A stretch of DNA of 7,324 bases from Oscillospiraceae bacterium (GTDB lineage Bacteria > Bacillota > Clostridia > Oscillospirales > Ruminococcaceae), in the NCBI GenBank assembly GCA_016303195.1, contig JAEDMD010000094.1, positions 1-7,324 on the forward strand, written 5' to 3'. A program made the translations under genes and the position numbers. Every line of letters starts with the position of its first letter. Positions within the stretch are counted from its first letter, which is position 1. The notes below the pieces were generated by a model. It was given only the letters and a program-made list of their open reading frames with translations. It was not told where the DNA came from and made no database searches. Positions 5,063 through 7,324 of the stretch are shown here, one piece after another.

Positions 5063-5086
5063 ACCGCAATAATGAAATGCATATAA
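5036..5086 (+). CDS. Possible 16-residue peptide ORF (low confidence)
   Basis: An ATG at 5036 opens a frame for MQYYLSLFFTAIMKCI ending in TAA (5084-5086), preceded by GAGGT at a suitable distance (7-8 nt). The peptide is short and hydrophobic. The hairpin at 5025-5049 would mask its start. Nothing in the sequence shows selection on the coding frame, so chance occurrence is quite possible. If real it could act as a leader peptide for the downstream cluster. Confidence 0.12.
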   Translation: MQYYLSLFFTAIMKCI

Positions 5087-5132
5087 GACCTTCATGGGAA
5101 AATACTTCCAAAAAATGCAAAGGAGAAAAAAT

Positions 5133-5486
5133 ATGGACTGCTTATTCTGCAAGATAATCGACGGAGAAATACCAAGCACAAAGGTATATGAGGACGAGTA
5201 TGTTTACGCATTCAAGGACATCGCTCCTATCGCACCGATGCACATTCTCATCATACCAAAGGCACACATCGCAAGTGCAAATGACATAACATCCGAAAAT
5301 TCCGTAATGGTATCAAAGGTTTTCGAGGCGGCAGGAAAGATCGCAAAGGAACAGGGCTATGAAAGCTACCGCATTATCAACAACTGCGGTGATGATGCAG
5401 GTCAGACTGTAAAGCACCTCCACTTCCACCTTCTCGGCGGTGTAAAAATGGGCTGGGGCCCTGAGTCACTGGGCAAGACAGAATAA
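5133..5486 (+). CDS. HIT-family (HinT-like) nucleotide-binding hydrolase
   Basis: This 117-residue cytoplasmic protein belongs to the histidine-triad family, whose HinT branch hydrolyses purine nucleoside phosphoramidates and aminoacyl-adenylates. The N-terminal CLFCKIIDGEIPS (3-15) and the middle PMHILIIPKAH (35-45) are characteristic. The catalytic triad motif HLHFHLLGG (95-103) gives H95, H97 and H99. C3, C6, H45 and H95 could bind zinc, as in other bacterial members. The ATG at 5133 is preferred over an in-frame ATG at 5094 because AAAGGAG (5119-5125) lies 7 nt before it and the extra 13 residues (MGKYFQKMQRRKN) are not typical of the family. The stop overlaps the ribosome site of the next gene, so the cluster is co-transcribed. 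Proximity to alaS is suggestive, since HinT proteins act on aminoacyl-AMP, but this may be coincidental. Confidence 0.95.
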   Translation: MDCLFCKIIDGEIPSTKVYEDEYVYAFKDIAPIAPMHILIIPKAHIASANDITSENSVMVSKVFEAAGKIAKEQGYESYRIINNCGDDAGQTVKHLHFHLLGGVKMGWGPESLGKTE

Positions 5487-5495
5487 GGAGGAAAC

Positions 5496-6035
5496 ATGGC
5501 AAATACCTATAAAATGACCATTGCAGGTCTTGAAAGAGAGCTTCCTATCTGCCCTGTCAGCGATAAACTGGATATTGCGGCATTTGTAATGTTTTCCGAT
5601 GTTGAGGTAACAGTTGCATCCGCAGCCGAACTTCTGAAAAAGTGCCCCGATTTCGACATCATCCTCACCGCTGAATCAAAGGGAATACCGCTTGCTTTTG
5701 AAATGGCAAGACAGAGCGGAAAAAGCTATGTTGTAGCAAGAAAATCCATAAAGCTGTACATGAGCGAGCCTGTTGAAGTTGAGGTAAAATCCATCACCAC
5801 GGCAAATGTGCAGAAACTATATCTTGCCGCTGAAAAGGCTGAACTGCTCAGAGGAAAGAAAGTGCTTATTGTTGATGATGTTATCAGCACAGGTGAATCA
5901 CTGAAAGCCCTTGAAACTCTGACACAGGCGGCAGGCGGCAATATAGCGGCAGAAGCGGCAGTTCTCGCAGAGGGTGACGCAGCCGACAGAGACGATATTA
6001 TCTTCCTTGAGAAATTACCGCTCTTTTTTAAATAA
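5496..6035 (+). CDS. PRPP-binding phosphoribosyltransferase, adenine/xanthine type
   Basis: This 179-residue type I phosphoribosyltransferase is predicted to transfer ribose-5-phosphate from PRPP to a purine-like base or to act in regulation. The PRPP-binding signature VLIVDDVISTGES (123-135) is complete. AESKGIPLAFEMARQSGKSY (59-78) corresponds to the PPi loop and following helix of adenine phosphoribosyltransferases, where ESRG is usual; here it is ESKG. VVARKSIKLY (79-88) fits the flexible-loop region. The exact base specificity cannot be read from sequence, and an apt name would be too specific. AAGGAGG (5485-5491) overlaps the HIT stop and lies 4 nt before the ATG, so translation is tightly linked to the HIT gene. 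Salvage of purines or adenine released from nucleotide reactions would suit the HIT neighbour; this link is inference. Confidence 0.92.
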   Translation: MANTYKMTIAGLERELPICPVSDKLDIAAFVMFSDVEVTVASAAELLKKCPDFDIILTAESKGIPLAFEMARQSGKSYVVARKSIKLYMSEPVEVEVKSITTANVQKLYLAAEKAELLRGKKVLIVDDVISTGESLKALETLTQAAGGNIAAEAAVLAEGDAADRDDIIFLEKLPLFFK

Positions 6036-6046
6036 GGTCAAATAAG

Positions 6047-7324
6047 ATGAAGCGAAAAATGATCGGAGCGGCAGCAGCATATATGTCGGGATCGTTTTTC
6101 GCTTATTTCTTTTACGATGCGATATTATTGCCGATACTAATTGGGACAGTCAGCATCGGGCTGTATTTCGGCAAAAAGCACAAATGGACGAAAAATGATG
6201 GGATACTGCTTTCAGTGGCGTTTACCATAGGTATAGCTGTTTACTCAGCGTATACGGCATATGCTTACAGACCTGTGGTTTCATTTGACGGAAAATTCGG
6301 AACATTCAGCGGAGAAGTCACGGAAATCACCAATTATGAAAATGATCGGGCAGGATATGTTCTCAAAGGCAGGATAAACGGCGATACAAAGGCGAAGATC
6401 ACATATTACGGCGCTGACCTTTCTGCGGAATACGGCGATATTGTCGATATCGGAGAATGCAGATTTGCCGTTCCTGAGAGTGATTATCTCTTTGACAGTG
6501 AAAATTACTACAAGTCTGAGGGAATATTTCTTACAGCCGCATCAGCCGAGGAAGTTTCCATCGTTCACACCGATTCAAGGCCCATAAGGAATAAAGCGGC
6601 TGAGTTCCGTGAAACCATGACAGAACGGCTGAAAGAGAAGTCCGACGAAACTACTGGCGCTTTTCTGTCAGCAATGCTTTTCGGTGAAAAACGTCAGCTT
6701 GACGGCAGAGTGAAAACTGCACTTTACCGCAGTGGGATCGGACATATACTGGCAGTTTCAGGACTTCATGTGTCCATAATCGCAATGCTTTTCATGTCAC
6801 TGCTGAAAGGGCTGAACGTGAACAGATTCGTCTCATATATCCTCATGAACGCTGTGCTGATATTGTTCGTGGTCATGGCTGATTCACCGATCTCCGCCAT
6901 CCGTTCAACGATAATGATGGATTTTTTCTATGCGGCAGGTTTGTTCCGACGGCAGAACGATTCACTGAATTCACTGTCGGCGGCATCGCTTGTACTGTCT
7001 CTCTCAAATCCCTATGTCATCGTTAACGCAGGTTTTCTTCTGTCAGTTTCGGGAACATTCGGTATCGCTGTATTTGCACCGTTCATGACTAAAAATATGA
7101 AATACAGAACAGTTCCGCAGATTATCGTAAAAGACCTGTTTATGGCACTTTTCACGGCGTTATCGGTGCTTCCGTTCTGTGTGCTGTTTTTCAGCGAAGC
7201 ATCGGTGATATCGCCTTTGAGCAATGTTCTGCTCGTTCCGCTGTGTACAGCCGCCATGATAAACGGAGTTATATTTGTGCTGACAGGCGGGATTTTACCA
7301 ATACTTTTCCCTGCGAGAGTTCTT
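6047..7324 (+). CDS. comEC: ComEC/Rec2 DNA-uptake channel, N-terminal part (cut by window end)
   Basis: An open frame of 426 codons runs from ATG 6047 to the window end without a stop. ComEC family proteins form the inner-membrane channel that passes single-stranded DNA into the cell during natural transformation. Residues about 10-75 contain hydrophobic segments, and 78-175 form the soluble DUF4131-like domain. The Competence domain begins near 200 and shows the family hallmarks FLSAMLFGEKRQLD, GHILAVSGLHVS (232-243), SAIRSTIMMDFFYAAGLF (283-300) and NAGFLLSVSGTFGIAVFAP. The metallo-beta-lactamase-like domain expected in most full-length members (about 700-800 aa) would lie outside. The ribosome site is weak (AAGG about 9 nt upstream), and ATGs at 6059 and 6083 are alternatives. 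It starts 11 nt after the phosphoribosyltransferase stop, probably in the same operon. Confidence 0.93.
   Translation, partial: MKRKMIGAAAAYMSGSFFAYFFYDAILLPILIGTVSIGLYFGKKHKWTKNDGILLSVAFTIGIAVYSAYTAYAYRPVVSFDGKFGTFSGEVTEITNYENDRAGYVLKGRINGDTKAKITYYGADLSAEYGDIVDIGECRFAVPESDYLFDSENYYKSEGIFLTAASAEEVSIVHTDSRPIRNKAAEFRETMTERLKEKSDETTGAFLSAMLFGEKRQLDGRVKTALYRSGIGHILAVSGLHVSIIAMLFMSLLKGLNVNRFVSYILMNAVLILFVVMADSPISAIRSTIMMDFFYAAGLFRRQNDSLNSLSAASLVLSLSNPYVIVNAGFLLSVSGTFGIAVFAPFMTKNMKYRTVPQIIVKDLFMALFTALSVLPFCVLFFSEASVISPLSNVLLVPLCTAAMINGVIFVLTGGILPILFPARVL

Noticed and set aside
5094..5132. Upstream in-frame ATG for the HIT protein
   Set aside because: It has no ribosome site, whereas the ATG at 5133 is preceded by AAAGGAG and gives the usual HIT N-terminus (MDCLFCKII).

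Overview
The window looks like chromosome of a Gram-positive anaerobe of the Clostridia, most likely Ruminococcus or a close Oscillospiraceae relative. This is inferred from the T-box-controlled alaS, consensus sigma-A-type promoters, strong AAGGAGG-type ribosome sites, protein character and the AT-rich heptad repeats. No 16S or other typing gene is present.

Left part (1-1600). Positions 1-260 hold no convincing protein gene. They carry GC-rich hairpins and a run of stem-loops ending in a plus-strand intrinsic terminator (143-262), which looks like a small structured RNA or the 3' end of a plus-strand transcript. On the minus strand, a membrane SPFH/band-7 protein (472-1479) is followed 1 nt later by a 69-residue Arc-like ribbon-helix-helix protein (261-470). 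Their shared promoter (TTGACA-17-TATCAT) carries a perfect 9+1+9 dyad over its -10 box, which makes autoregulation by the RHH protein a testable idea.

Centre (1596-4979). A divergent consensus promoter (TTGACT-17-TATAAT) drives a complete T-box leader with a GCU (alanine) specifier, a UGGU acceptor-binding bulge and mutually exclusive antiterminator and terminator. It serves alaS, full-length alanyl-tRNA synthetase. Between the T-box terminator and alaS lies a cassette of about 480 bp, bounded by oppositely oriented 7-bp tandem repeats (TAATGCG-type). It contains two tRNA genes, Lys(UUU)-like and UCC (Gly)-like.

Main discovery candidate. Both tRNA genes are interrupted in the anticodon arm by short inserts of 38 and 42 nt. 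The inserts share a core: a perfect 7-bp hairpin CCGTCTT/AAGACGG followed by T(A/T)ACAGCA. Removing them restores tRNAs of normal length with a 5-bp anticodon stem (one pair is a U-G wobble in the second gene) and a 7-nt loop. They are far too short for the group I introns known in bacterial tRNA genes. They could be an undescribed class of tiny bacterial tRNA intervening sequences, or a conserved modification of tRNA-like RNAs.

Right part (5133-7324). A compact plus-strand cluster encodes a HIT-family nucleotide hydrolase, a PRPP-binding purine-type phosphoribosyltransferase, and the N-terminal 426 residues of ComEC, the DNA-uptake channel, which runs off the window.
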